Shown: positions 1-8,362 of the stretch, piece by piece
Numbering within the stretch: the stretch's first letter is position 1
How the letters are laid out: every line of letters begins with the position of its first letter
DNA from: a bacterium
Lineage (GTDB): Bacteria > Bacillota > Clostridia > Oscillospirales > Acutalibacteraceae
Direction: 5' to 3'
Length of the DNA: 64,000 nucleotides
NCBI GenBank assembly: GCA_020625875.1
Contig: JAHLAX010000033.1
Coordinates: 1-64,000, forward strand
Notes under the pieces: generated by a model
The model's database searches: none
Seen by the model: the letters and a program-made list of their open reading frames with translations, nothing else
Told to the model about the DNA's origin: nothing
Translations under genes and position numbers: made by a program

Positions 1-21
1 TGTGGGAAGTATACTACCTCC

Positions 22-35
22 AGAAAGCGTTTTCT
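22..35. promoter_or_regulatory. cre-like palindrome (possible CcpA/LacI-family operator)
   Basis: AGAAAGCGTTTTCT is close to a perfect palindrome, and its core GAAAGCGTTTTC matches the core of the Firmicute catabolite-responsive element. The outer TG/CA positions of the consensus are changed. On the minus strand a weak promoter can be drawn over it (TAGAAA, 17 bp, TATACT at about 10-15), which would serve a gene beyond the left edge. The regulator is an inference. Confidence 0.3.
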
Positions 36-92
36 ACTTGAACTTTTTTGTACATTTTGAGTGAGCGATTTTGTGCATTTTCAGTTTAGCAT

Positions 93-293
93 TTATACAA
101 GATACAGTTCGTCGCCTATCGGCCAGAAATAATCAACCAATATATTATCAGTGGATTCACCGAATTCTTCCGCTTTAAATTTTTTTAAATCATTTATGGC
201 CGAATTGCATTCAGTGTCAGCCGATACCGAAACAACTGAAACAACAGAAAGCAGCATAGCAACCACGATCAACAGAGATGTAAACCTTTTCAT
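93..293 (-). CDS. Small secreted peptide, function unknown
   Basis: 66 residues. A classic Sec signal peptide is visible: MKRF, a hydrophobic core LLIVVAMLLSVVSVVSV, then a likely cleavage after Val-Ser-Ala near residue 25. The mature part would be about 41 residues, acidic, with one Cys and the C-terminus GDELYLV. I do not recognise a family. There is no lipobox. The start is supported by TTAGGAGG eight bases upstream of ATG, but the RBS and first codons are duplicated just upstream (see the repeat). No promoter fits between the upstream terminator and the RBS, so expression would need read-through from the structured RNA. It could be a truncated remnant of a larger secreted protein, but no continuation is visible in the other frames. 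Confidence 0.6.
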   Translation of the reverse strand: MKRFTSLLIVVAMLLSVVSVVSVSADTECNSAINDLKKFKAEEFGESTDNILVDYFWPIGDELYLV

Positions 294-343
294 AACAAAA
301 CCTCCTAAAGAGATGTAAACCTTTTCATAACAAAACCTCCTAA
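274..343 (-). repeat. 35-bp perfect tandem duplication of RBS plus first codons
   Basis: The 35-bp unit occupies 274-308 and 309-343 with no mismatch that I can see. On the minus strand each copy holds TTAGGAGG, ATG and the codons for MKRFTSL. The downstream copy is the real start of the secreted peptide; the upstream copy makes a decoy start. Confidence 0.9.
305..328 (-). other. Decoy upstream micro-ORF (MKRFTSL-stop)
   Basis: This follows from the tandem duplication. An ATG with a full Shine-Dalgarno opens seven codons identical to the start of the secreted peptide, then TAG. The stop overlaps the Shine-Dalgarno of the real gene (CTTTAGGAGG), so termination there could feed or block initiation at 293. 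Whether it is translated is unknown. Confidence 0.4.
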
Positions 344-350
344 ATCAATA

Positions 351-382
351 TATAAAAAATGCACAACACAAGCGTGTTGTGC
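351..382 (-). terminator. Intrinsic terminator of the structured RNA
   Basis: Perfect 9-bp stem GCACAACAC/GTGTTGTGC with a 4-nt loop, followed on the minus strand by ATTTTTTATA. It lies directly upstream of the duplicated RBS, so it either ends an independent RNA or acts as an attenuator for the peptide gene. Confidence 0.8.
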
Positions 383-534
383 AATAAAACGCATAGCTCC
401 GATTGTGTTGCGGTACAATTTCAATACATGCTATAGCATTAGACAAGTATAGAGATACAGAGCATGCATTTTTACAAATTAAAAAGTAAAAACACATACA
501 TAGTCTAATGCTTTAATTTTGAATTATACCGCAC
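351..534 (-). ncRNA. Structured RNA of about 184 nt, 6S-like architecture or attenuator leader
   Basis: A promoter with perfect -10 stands just upstream and an intrinsic terminator closes the unit. In between, the two ends pair as CGGUAUAAUU with AAUUGUACCG (one G-U pair). A second 10-bp stem AGCAUUAGAC/GUCUAAUGCU follows, then an asymmetric internal loop whose 3' side can form a small GUAU/AUAC hairpin, then a 14-bp apical stem. One long rod with a bulged centre, about 180 nt long and ended by its own terminator, resembles 6S RNA in size and plan, but I cannot match it to a 6S consensus by eye. The alternative is a cis-acting leader of the secreted peptide gene. No ORF of note lies inside. 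Confidence 0.55.
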
Positions 535-538
535 AGAT

Positions 539-567
539 ATTATATCACAGCTATTTTTAAATTGCAA
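539..567 (-). promoter_or_regulatory. Promoter of the structured RNA
   Basis: TTGCAA (562-567), 17-bp spacer, TATAAT (539-544) on the minus strand. It begins directly after the T-tract of the lysA terminator. The predicted start falls near 532-534, at the 5' arm of the long stem. Confidence 0.7.
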
Positions 568-597
568 GAAAAAACGCGCGAAGTAGATCGCGCGTTT
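565..597 (-). terminator. Terminator of the tig-to-lysA operon
   Basis: 9-bp stem AAACGCGCG/CGCGCGTTT (572-580 with 589-597) with an 8-nt loop, followed by TTTTTTCTTG on the minus strand, six bases after the lysA stop codon. Confidence 0.85.
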
Positions 598-603
598 AAG
601 CTT

Positions 604-1878
604 TTATAAATCAAATTCAGTGAAATCGAAGGTCGCGAAGTAATCTTTTGACGTCTCGGCTCTTCTGATAAGCTTGAATGAGCCGTCTTCTTTATAGAGA
701 ACCTCGGCACTGCGAAGCTTACCGTTATAGTTATAGCCCATCGAGAAGCCGTGAGCGCCCGTGTCGTGGATATAAACAATATCGCCTATATCAACCTTAG
801 GCAGCATTCTGTCAATCGCGAATTTATCGTTATTCTCGCAAAGACCGCCTGTAACATCATACATATGGTCACAGGGCTCGTTTTCCTTGCCGAGAATAGT
901 GATATGATGATATGAACCGTACATAGCGGGACGCATAAGGTTAGCCGCGCACGCGTCTAAACCAATGTAATCCTTATAAATATGCTTTTCGTGGATAGCT
1001 GTACCTACCAGCGCGCCGAACGGAGCGAGCATATATCTGCCGAGCTCTGTGAAGATTGAGATGTCCCCCATTCCCTCGGGAACAAGGATTTTTTCGAACT
1101 TCTTACGCACGCCTTCGCCTATATAAGCAATATCACTCTTGGGCTCTTCGGGCTTATAGTCAACGCCTACGCCGCCCGAAAGGTTGATAAAGCTTATATG
1201 TACGCCTGTCTTTTTGTGAAGTCTTACGGCGAGTTCAAAGAGAATGCCGGCAAGCTCTGGATAGTATTCATTAGATACTGTGTTTGAAGCTAAGAACGCG
1301 TGAATGCCAAAGTGCTCAACGCCGAGCTCCTTAAGCTCCATAAAAGCCTTTTCCATCTGCTCCTCGGTCATACCGTATTTGGAATCACCCGGGGTATCCA
1401 TAACCTGGATTTTGTCCTCGCTGCCCGCAAGCTCAAACACGCCGCCCGGATTATAACGGCAGCACATTGTCTTGGGCATTTCGGGGAAAATCTTTTTTAC
1501 AAACTCAACGTGAGTGTAGTCGTCAAGATTGATATACGCGCCTAAATCATAGGCGAGCTTCATATCCTCAATGGGTGTAACGTTTGAGCTGAACATAATG
1601 TCCTCGCCCATGATATTGCAGGCTTTAGTAAGCTCAAGCTCAGTATAAGATGAGCAGTCCATACCGCAGCCTTCCTCGTGAAGGATCTGCATAAGATAAG
1701 GATTCGGAGTAGCCTTTACAGCGAAATACTCCTTATAGCCCTTGTTCCAACTGAACGCTTTATTAAGCGCTCTGGCGTTTTCTCTGATGCCCTTCTCATC
1801 ATAAATATGAAAAGGAGTCGGGATTTCTTTTATAATTTCATTTGCTTTTTCGAGAGAGATAAAAGGTTTTTTCTCCAT
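604..1878 (-). CDS. lysA: Diaminopimelate decarboxylase
   Basis: Decarboxylates meso-diaminopimelate to L-lysine with PLP, the last step of lysine synthesis. Fold type III (alanine-racemase-like barrel plus C-terminal beta domain). The PLP lysine is in YFAVKATPNP (K55); the glycine-rich phosphate loop is SGGVG (about 234-238); the C-terminal motif is CENND (347-351), followed by HDTGAHGFSMGYNYN. Two motifs differ from the textbook form: the usual HIGSQ is HAFLASNT (193-200), and EPGR is ELGR (278-281). It is therefore a divergent branch, and activity on another carboxylated amine cannot be excluded. At 424 residues it has normal length. SD GGAGG precedes ATG. It is the last gene of the tig operon, 12 bp after ysxC. 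Confidence 0.85.
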   Translation of the reverse strand: MEKKPFISLEKANEIIKEIPTPFHIYDEKGIRENARALNKAFSWNKGYKEYFAVKATPNPYLMQILHEEGCGMDCSSYTELELTKACNIMGEDIMFSSNVTPIEDMKLAYDLGAYINLDDYTHVEFVKKIFPEMPKTMCCRYNPGGVFELAGSEDKIQVMDTPGDSKYGMTEEQMEKAFMELKELGVEHFGIHAFLASNTVSNEYYPELAGILFELAVRLHKKTGVHISFINLSGGVGVDYKPEEPKSDIAYIGEGVRKKFEKILVPEGMGDISIFTELGRYMLAPFGALVGTAIHEKHIYKDYIGLDACAANLMRPAMYGSYHHITILGKENEPCDHMYDVTGGLCENNDKFAIDRMLPKVDIGDIVYIHDTGAHGFSMGYNYNGKLRSAEVLYKEDGSFKLIRRAETSKDYFATFDFTEFDL

Positions 1879-1890
1879 AAATGACCTCCA

Positions 1891-2481
1891 TTAGTCCAAA
1901 TCGTTTATATACTCCTCAATTACCTGTTTTATATCGTCAAGCCCGTCGCCGTTAACCGCGGAAAACGGAATCAGCTCTACCCCTTCGTATTCCTGAAGCT
2001 CGTCTAAAACCTCGTCAAGCCGCTTTTCGTAAGCGGTTTTTTTGAGCTTGTCCTTCTTAGTCAGAACAATCACAAAAGGAGCGTTCGATTCATAAAGGAA
2101 GCTGAGCATATTGTAGTCATCCTTTGTGGGCTTATGACGTATATCAATTATCTGAATAATCAGCGCGATATTTCTGTCAGCTGAAAAATATCCCTCAACA
2201 AGCTCCGCCCAGCGAGCTTTTTCAGCTTTAGATACTTTAGCGTAACCGTAACCAGGCAAGTCTACAAGCTTGAACTCATCAGCCTCAAAGAAATTGATTG
2301 TGGCGGTTTTACCAGGCTGAGAGCTGACTCTGGCGAGATTCTTTCGCTGTACAAGCTTATTTATCAATGAGCTTTTGCCGACATTAGAATGACCTGAAAA
2401 CACAATCTCGGGCTTGCCCTTAGGCGGCAGCTGCGCCGCTGTACCAGCCGACATTTCAAATTCTATCTTATTAAAACTCAT
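1891..2481 (-). CDS. ysxC: Ribosome biogenesis GTPase YsxC/EngB
   Basis: Essential-type TRAFAC GTPase needed for late assembly of the 50S subunit. Motifs in order: G1 GHSNVGKSS (30-38), G3 DLPGYGYA (74-81), G4 TKKDK (141-145; the usual form is TKxDK) and G5 SAVNG near 174. At 196 residues it is a single G domain, the family length. It follows lon with an 8-bp gap, as in Bacillus (lonA-ysxC), which supports the assignment. Confidence 0.95.
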   Translation of the reverse strand: MSFNKIEFEMSAGTAAQLPPKGKPEIVFSGHSNVGKSSLINKLVQRKNLARVSSQPGKTATINFFEADEFKLVDLPGYGYAKVSKAEKARWAELVEGYFSADRNIALIIQIIDIRHKPTKDDYNMLSFLYESNAPFVIVLTKKDKLKKTAYEKRLDEVLDELQEYEGVELIPFSAVNGDGLDDIKQVIEEYINDLD

Positions 2482-2489
2482 AGGCTCAC

Positions 2490-4889
2490 CTACTGACGGA
2501 CAGCCGCGGAAGTTGAAACAGTGTTTTTAGGCAAAACTACATTCTGCTTTTCTTTAACGACAATCGGCTCAACCGTAGCGCTAAAAACAACGTCCGTAAA
2601 GCTTTCGCAGGCGACAAAATTAATCGCTTCTTTAACAACAGGGTCAAGCTCCTGTAAATCAGAAACATTGTCTTTCGGGATATAAACGGTTTTTATCCCC
2701 GCTTTATACGCCGCCATTGATTTTTCTTTTAAGCCGCCGATTTGAAGAATTTTACCGCGAAGTGTAATTTCACCTGTCATAGCTATATCGCGTCGTACAG
2801 GGCGCATAGAAAGCGCGGAATAGATAGCTGTAGCCATTGTTATGCCCGCTGACGGGCCGTCCTTGGGCACAGCGCCTTCGGGCGCGTGAATATGAATATC
2901 CTTTGTTTTATAGAATTCAGAATCAATACCAAGTAAATCAGCATGCGAGCGGATACAGGTTATCGCCGCCTGAGCGCTCTCCTGCATTACATCACCGAGA
3001 GAGCCTGTCAGATTAATCTTACCCGTACCCTCCATAACGGCAACCTCAATCGGGAGCGTTGTGCCGCCGACAGATGTCCACGCCAAGCCGTTTACCAAAC
3101 CGATTTCATCTTTAGCGTTGAGCTTATCCGAGGAATACTTTTTAACACCAAGATAATCACCGATGTTTTTATCTGTGAATTTTATTGACTCCTCTTCCCC
3201 GTTAACGAACTTTACGGCGAATTTTCGAATAGCTTTAGCAATTTCGTGTTCCAAACGTCTTACGCCCGCCTCTTTGGTGTAACTGTCAATCATTGAATAT
3301 ATAGCGGATGGAGCGAATTTGACTTCTTTTGAGGTAAGACCGTTTTCTTCAAGCTGCTTGGGAATTAGATGCTTCTTAGCTATATTGAACTTTTCCTCAC
3401 GCGTGTAGCTGTCGATGTTGATAACTTCCATTCGGTCATACAGAGGCGCGGGTATTGTCGAGGCGTCGTTCGCTGTTGTTATAAAGAACACCTTTGACAA
3501 ATCAAACGGAATGTCAATATAATGATCTACAAACTTATTATTCTGTTCAGCGTCAAGAACCTCAAGCAACGCCGAGGACGGGTCGCCCTTGTAATCGGCA
3601 CCGAGCTTGTCAACCTCGTCGAGTATCAAAAGCGGATTATTAGAGCCCGCTGACTTAATCGCCGCCATAATCCTGCCAGGCATAGAGCCGATATATGTAC
3701 GTCTGTGACCTCTGATTTCGGCTTCATCACGAACTCCGCCGAGCGCGATTCTGGCAGATTTTCTGCCTATAGCTTCAGCTACTGATTGTGCTATAGAAGT
3801 CTTACCGACACCGGGAGGACCTACAAGGCATAGAATCTGTCCCTTAGTATCGGGATTAAGCTTGCGAACTGCGAGCTGTTCAATTATGCGCTCCTTAACC
3901 TTAGTGAGACCGTAATGGTTCTTTTCCAGCTTATTCTTGACCGTTTTAAGATTTAGCTTATCCTTGGTACTGAGATTCCACGGAAGGTCAAGAACAGTGT
4001 CTAAATATGTTTTTATAACAGAAGCTTCCTGACTGCCAAACGGCATTTTAGATAGCTTTTTGCATTCTTTTATTAGTGTTGTTTCTGATTCATCATCAAG
4101 CTTGAGCGCTTTGATTTTATCAATCAGCTCATCAGCCTCACTCGAAGGGCTCTCACCTTCGCCGAGCTCGCTTTCAATTATATTACGCTGTTCACGCAGA
4201 AAATAATCACGCTGCTGCTCGTCGATACGCTCGCGCGCTTTAGCGGCGATCTCGTCCTCAATATCGAGAATATAAATCTCTTGATTGAGAATATCGAGCA
4301 GAGTTTCGAGTCTTTCTGAAGTATCAATCGTTTCAAGAATAAGCTGCTTGTCCTGATACTCGGGAATTACATTCGCCGTAATAAAGTCGGCTAACTCTCC
4401 CCCGTTCTCGCTCATAGCGACCTTGAACATAATGTCAGAGGACAGCTTCGGTACATACTTTGAATATCTTTCGAAAATCTCTTTTACAGAGCGTATCAAA
4501 GCAATCTCACGTGTTGAGCTGATTTTAGAATACTCGGGTATCAGCGTTACCTGAGCGAACAGGCATCTTTCGTTGTCGATATATTCATTTATGGACGCTC
4601 GTTTTTGTCCCTCAACAATTACCCTTGTAGCGCCGTCAGGCTGTTTTATAACCTGAATAATGGTGGCTACAACACCCATCGAGTATAAATCCGAGGGAAG
4701 CGGGTCTTTGATTGAAGGATTCTTTTGAGCTACAAGAAAAATCTGCTGATTTCTCTTCATAGCCAGATTTATAGCTTTTTGAGATTTATCTCTGCCCACA
4801 TCAAAATGTAAAAGCGTTTTTGGAAAAACAACAAGCCCGCGAAGCGGTAACACAGGCAGATTTAAAATCTCGTTATTTATACAATCCAT
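2490..4889 (-). CDS. lon: ATP-dependent protease Lon
   Basis: Cytosolic AAA+ serine protease that degrades misfolded and regulatory proteins. An N-terminal LON substrate domain (LPVLPLRGLVVFP) is followed by a coiled linker, an AAA+ module with Walker A GPPGVGKT near 356 and Walker B LLILDEVDK near 418, and a C-terminal protease domain. The catalytic Ser lies in PKDGPSAGIT near 677 and the Lys in GGLKEKS near 719 (Ser-Lys dyad). 799 residues, LonA type. It is separated from clpX by 153 bp with two hairpins, so it may have extra regulation inside the operon. ATG has an AGGAG 7 bp upstream. Confidence 0.97.
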   Translation of the reverse strand: MDCINNEILNLPVLPLRGLVVFPKTLLHFDVGRDKSQKAINLAMKRNQQIFLVAQKNPSIKDPLPSDLYSMGVVATIIQVIKQPDGATRVIVEGQKRASINEYIDNERCLFAQVTLIPEYSKISSTREIALIRSVKEIFERYSKYVPKLSSDIMFKVAMSENGGELADFITANVIPEYQDKQLILETIDTSERLETLLDILNQEIYILDIEDEIAAKARERIDEQQRDYFLREQRNIIESELGEGESPSSEADELIDKIKALKLDDESETTLIKECKKLSKMPFGSQEASVIKTYLDTVLDLPWNLSTKDKLNLKTVKNKLEKNHYGLTKVKERIIEQLAVRKLNPDTKGQILCLVGPPGVGKTSIAQSVAEAIGRKSARIALGGVRDEAEIRGHRRTYIGSMPGRIMAAIKSAGSNNPLLILDEVDKLGADYKGDPSSALLEVLDAEQNNKFVDHYIDIPFDLSKVFFITTANDASTIPAPLYDRMEVINIDSYTREEKFNIAKKHLIPKQLEENGLTSKEVKFAPSAIYSMIDSYTKEAGVRRLEHEIAKAIRKFAVKFVNGEEESIKFTDKNIGDYLGVKKYSSDKLNAKDEIGLVNGLAWTSVGGTTLPIEVAVMEGTGKINLTGSLGDVMQESAQAAITCIRSHADLLGIDSEFYKTKDIHIHAPEGAVPKDGPSAGITMATAIYSALSMRPVRRDIAMTGEITLRGKILQIGGLKEKSMAAYKAGIKTVYIPKDNVSDLQELDPVVKEAINFVACESFTDVVFSATVEPIVVKEKQNVVLPKNTVSTSAAVRQ

Positions 4890-4914
4890 ATAGTTACTCC
4901 TTAAAATCCAAAAG

Positions 4915-5031
4915 CTGTAGTGTAAAAACGCGACAGGAATTCACATTACAGCAAATAGATTTTTTAAGATAAAGGAAGTCGGACTCCAACCGCCGATAAT
5001 GAGAATTCTAAGTCTTTATCAGCTTATCGGC
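4915..5031 (-). other. clpX-lon spacer with two hairpins
   Basis: This 153-bp gap is the only long spacer in the operon. It holds an inverted repeat GCCGATAA/TTATCGGC (4992-4999 with 5024-5031) and a second imperfect one, CTGTAaTGTgAA with UUUACACUACAG (4915-4951), just before the lon RBS. Neither is followed by a clean T-tract. They may stabilise or process the mRNA or control lon translation. No CIRCE or CtsR box is visible. Confidence 0.4.
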
Positions 5032-5042
5032 GACGCAACCCA

Positions 5043-6353
5043 TTATGAAACTTCTTCAGCGTCAATAACCTTTGAGTTTACGTTAGAACTGAACCTCGGT
5101 CTTGAACCGTCTCTGATTATTTCAGGTTCAGCTTTATTCTCTACTACATCACCATTGATGATGATTTTTGTTATAGTGTCATCGGACGGAACCTCAAACA
5201 TAAGGTCGTTGAGAATTCCCTCCATAATACCTCTTAAGCCTCTGGCGCCCGTTTTTTGTTCTCTAGCCTGATTCGCGACAGCAACCAAAGCGTCCTCTTC
5301 AAATTCAAGCTCAACACCGTCAAGCGCGAAAAGTCGTTTATACTGCTTTACAATTGAGTTCTTAGGCTCGGTTAGAATCTTAACAAGCGCCTCTGTATCA
5401 AGACCGTTAAGGGCTGTAATAACAGGGATTCGACCGACAAGCTCAGGGATTATTCCGTATTTGACAAGGTCATGAGCTACAACATCGTTCATCCAACCAG
5501 TTTCATCAAGAACGGCTTTTTCCTGAACATTAGCGCCGAATCCAACAATGGACGCGCCCTTGCGCTTTTCGACAATCTTTTCAAGTCCGTCAAACGCGCC
5601 GCCGCAGATAAACAAAATATCCTTTGTATTAATCTGGAGGAATTCCTGCTGAGGATGCTTTCTGCCGCCTGTAGGCGGAACATTCGCGACTGTTCCCTCG
5701 AGAATCTTGAGTAGCGCCTGCTGAACTCCCTCGCCGCTGACATCACGCGTAATGGACGGATTCTCGGACTTACGGGCGATTTTATCAATTTCGTCAATAT
5801 AAATTATACCGCGTTCTGCCTTTTCAATATCAAAATCAGCAGCCTGAATCAGTTTTAACAAAATGTTTTCAACGTCTTCGCCTACATATCCCGCTTCGGT
5901 AAGCGTTGTAGCGTCCGCTATAGCGAACGGAACATCCAGAGCTTTCGCGAGAGTCTGAGCGAGCAGAGTTTTGCCGACGCCTGTCGGGCCAAGCAAGAGA
6001 ACATTACTCTTGACAAACTCTATGTCGTCGTCATTGTTAAAAACTCTTTTGTAGTGATTATAGACAGCTACGCTGAGTGATTTTTTAGCTTTGTCCTGAC
6101 CAATAACATAATCATCCAGAATCGCCTTTATTTCAGCGGGCTTAAGAAGCTGTGGGATTTCTATACTGTTGTCAGGCTGTTGATGATTATTGTTATCAAT
6201 ACCTATATCAGCGTCCTCGAGAATATTGACACATAAATCGATACACTGATCACAGATATAAACACCGTTGCCGCCTTTTACAAGACGACCGACAAACTCC
6301 TGCGGCTTTCCGCAGAATGAACAATAAATATTGTTATCGGCATTGTTGGGCAT
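5043..6353 (-). CDS. clpX: Clp protease ATPase subunit ClpX
   Basis: AAA+ unfoldase that recognises tagged substrates and feeds them into ClpP. The N-terminal zinc-binding domain has four Cys (CSFCGK and CDQCIDLC, about residues 11-42). Walker A GPTGVGKT lies near 120, Walker [11 protein letters not shown] follows, and sensor and pore-loop regions are intact (GYVGEDVE). 436 residues, family length. The stretch [12 protein letters not shown] is the conserved Clp C-terminal region. It follows clpP after 12 bp and precedes lon, the usual arrangement in clostridia. Confidence 0.97.
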   Translation of the reverse strand: MPNNADNNIYCSFCGKPQEFVGRLVKGGNGVYICDQCIDLCVNILEDADIGIDNNNHQQPDNSIEIPQLLKPAEIKAILDDYVIGQDKAKKSLSVAVYNHYKRVFNNDDDIEFVKSNVLLLGPTGVGKTLLAQTLAKALDVPFAIADATTLTEAGYVGEDVENILLKLIQAADFDIEKAERGIIYIDEIDKIARKSENPSITRDVSGEGVQQALLKILEGTVANVPPTGGRKHPQQEFLQINTKDILFICGGAFDGLEKIVEKRKGASIVGFGANVQEKAVLDETGWMNDVVAHDLVKYGIIPELVGRIPVITALNGLDTEALVKILTEPKNSIVKQYKRLFALDGVELEFEEDALVAVANQAREQKTGARGLRGIMEGILNDLMFEVPSDDTITKIIINGDVVENKAEPEIIRDGSRPRFSSNVNSKVIDAEEVS

Positions 6354-6365
6354 AATTAACCTCGC

Positions 6366-6947
6366 TTATCTCTTTTCAAACACCTTATCAATTAGTCCGT
6401 ACTCAAGCGCCTGCTGAGCTGTCATAAAGTTATCGCGGTTTGTATCTCTGGCGATAACATCAACAGGCTGACCTGTGTTTTTGGCTAAGATTTCGTTTAA
6501 TCTTTTCTTTATATCAAGGATATGCTGAGTATGAATCTCCATATCTGTAGCCTGACCCTGAGCGCCGCCTGAGGGCTGATGAATCATAATATCAGAGTTA
6601 GGAAGCGCGTAACGCTTACCTTTAGCGCCCGCGGCTAAGAGGAAAGCACCCATGCTGGCAGCCATACCCATACAAATTGTGCTTACATCGCACTTGATAT
6701 AATTCATTGTGTCATAAATCGCGAAACCGTCAGTTACAGAGCCGCCCGGGCTGTTGATATAAAGGCTGATGTCCTTTGTAGGATCCTGAGCTTCAAGAAA
6801 CAGAAGCTGAGCAACAACCACGCTCGCGCTGGCGCTGTTGACTTCTTCGGTTAACATAACGATTCTATCATTTAAAAGGCGGGAATAAATATCATACGAA
6901 CGCTCGCCTCTGTTGGTTTGTTCAATAACATAAGGAATTAACGGCAT
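6366..6947 (-). CDS. clpP: ATP-dependent Clp protease proteolytic subunit
   Basis: Forms the 14-subunit serine protease barrel that partners ClpX and other Clp ATPases. The catalytic triad is visible: Ser in [10 protein letters not shown] near 97, His in [11 protein letters not shown] near 122, and Asp in RDTNRD near 171. 193 residues with a short cleavable N-terminal segment [25 protein letters not shown]. It lies between tig and clpX, so chaperone, protease and unfoldase are transcribed together. Confidence 0.97.
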   Translation of the reverse strand: MPLIPYVIEQTNRGERSYDIYSRLLNDRIVMLTEEVNSASASVVVAQLLFLEAQDPTKDISLYINSPGGSVTDGFAIYDTMNYIKCDVSTICMGMAASMGAFLLAAGAKGKRYALPNSDIMIHQPSGGAQGQATDMEIHTQHILDIKKRLNEILAKNTGQPVDVIARDTNRDNFMTAQQALEYGLIDKVFEKR

Positions 6948-6999
6948 TTAAAACCATCCTTTCTAAAATATAATTAGCAGTTACAGTTGATTTATTCTC

Positions 7000-8280
7000 T
7001 TATTTAATCTTTGCGTTGTCACGGACAACCTGCATAGCTTTTTCAACTTTAATATCCTCAGCTAAAGCTTCTGAAGCGATGAAGTTCTTAACTTCCTCAG
7101 GCTTCATACTATAAGCGTCGGCGAGTTTCTTGTACTCGTTCTCTATATCCTCTTCACTTACCTCGATAGCTTCCTGGCGACCGATAGCTTCAAGAGCAAG
7201 GCGGATTTTAACGCGCTTTTCAGCCTGAGGCTTGTATGTAGCTTCAATAGCGCCCTGATCCATACCTGTGTACTTGAGATAAGTAGCAAGATCCATGCCC
7301 TGCTGACGAAGTCTCATATCGAATTCGTTGAGCATATCTCTAACTTCGTTATCAAACATAACCTCGGGGATTTCTTCAGTTACAAGTTCAACAATCGCGT
7401 CAGTAAGCTTGTCGTCAAAGTCCTTATCCGCCTTTTCCTCAAGGCGTTTAGCTACAGTCTCTTTGAGTTCTTCTTTGTATTCCTCCAGAGTATCTTTTTC
7501 AGATACATCCTTTACAAATTCATCATCAACCTCGGGGAGTTCCTTAGTCTTAATCTCGTGAATCTTAATCTTGAATTGAGCGTCTTTGCCTGCGAGATTC
7601 TCAGCATTGTAATCCTCTGGGAATGTAACGTCAATAGAAAACTCCTCGCCTGTTTTATGACCTACAATCGCGTCTTCAAAACCGGGGATAAAGTTGCCGT
7701 CGCCGAGCTTAAGGTTATAGTTCTCAGCCTTTCCGCCTTCAAAAGCCTCGCCGTCGCAGAAGCCTTCAAAATCTATAACAGTTGTGTCGCCGTTCTCGGC
7801 AGCTCTGTCCTCAACAGTAACCATTCTGCCGTTGCGCTCTCTTACAGCTTGAAGCTCCTCTTCTACAAGTTCGTCTGTTACTTCGGTTGAAAGCTTCTCA
7901 ACCTCGATACCCTTGTAACCGTCAACAGTGAGCTCGGGAGCTACGATGACAACCGCTGTAAAAGAATAACCGTCCTCAGATACATCATTAATCTTAATAT
8001 CATCAACGCCGACAGCTTTTAACTCAGCTTCAGCTGTAGCCTCGGAAAGAGCCTTGGGATATGTATCGTCAATAGCGTCCTCAAAGAAAACATTTTTTCC
8101 GTACATTCTCTCGATAATGTGCTTAGGAGCTTTACCCTTTCTGAATCCAGGAATATTAATATTCTTAACCTGTTTTTTATATGCTTTAGTTGTCGCCGCG
8201 GCAAAAGTTTCTTTATCTACAGCTACCTCTAACTCATATTTGTTAGCTTCTTCTAATTTTGTTGATTTTGTTAAACTCAT
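7000..8280 (-). CDS. tig: Trigger factor (ribosome-associated chaperone)
   Basis: Binds ribosomal protein L23 at the exit tunnel and protects nascent chains. The N-terminal ribosome-binding signature is GFRKGKAPKHIIERMYG (about 45-61). The central FKBP-type PPIase domain runs roughly 160-245 (GDTTVIDFEGFCDGEAFEGG), and a long helical C-terminal domain follows. 426 residues. First gene of the tig-clpP-clpX-lon-ysxC-lysA operon, with a near-consensus promoter and GGAGG before ATG. Confidence 0.96.
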   Translation of the reverse strand: MSLTKSTKLEEANKYELEVAVDKETFAAATTKAYKKQVKNINIPGFRKGKAPKHIIERMYGKNVFFEDAIDDTYPKALSEATAEAELKAVGVDDIKINDVSEDGYSFTAVVIVAPELTVDGYKGIEVEKLSTEVTDELVEEELQAVRERNGRMVTVEDRAAENGDTTVIDFEGFCDGEAFEGGKAENYNLKLGDGNFIPGFEDAIVGHKTGEEFSIDVTFPEDYNAENLAGKDAQFKIKIHEIKTKELPEVDDEFVKDVSEKDTLEEYKEELKETVAKRLEEKADKDFDDKLTDAIVELVTEEIPEVMFDNEVRDMLNEFDMRLRQQGMDLATYLKYTGMDQGAIEATYKPQAEKRVKIRLALEAIGRQEAIEVSEEDIENEYKKLADAYSMKPEEVKNFIASEALAEDIKVEKAMQVVRDNAKIK

Positions 8281-8312
8281 AATTATCCTCCATAAAACTA
8301 TTTACACCAAGC

Positions 8313-8341
8313 ATTATAACATTTACTTTATAATCTGGCAA
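8313..8341 (-). promoter_or_regulatory. Promoter of the tig operon
   Basis: TTGCCA (8336-8341), 17-bp spacer, TATAAT (8313-8318) on the minus strand, with the start predicted about 25 nt upstream of the tig RBS. No CIRCE or CtsR repeat overlaps it. Confidence 0.75.
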
Positions 8342-8362
8342 TGTATATATTTTATTATTTGC

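Noticed and set aside
409-534. MITE or transposon ends at the long inverted repeat
   Set aside because: No target-site duplication is seen and the promoter-plus-terminator layout fits an RNA gene better.
5472-5797. Antisense and alternate-frame ORFs of 60-200 residues throughout (for example 5489-5797, 45651-46241, 52428-52889)
   Set aside because: They overlap strong conserved genes, have no RBS or family match, and show biased composition expected from shadow frames.
8281-8362. CIRCE or CtsR operator before tig
   Set aside because: Neither the TTAGCACTC-N9-GAGTGCTAA nor the GGTCAAA repeat is present.
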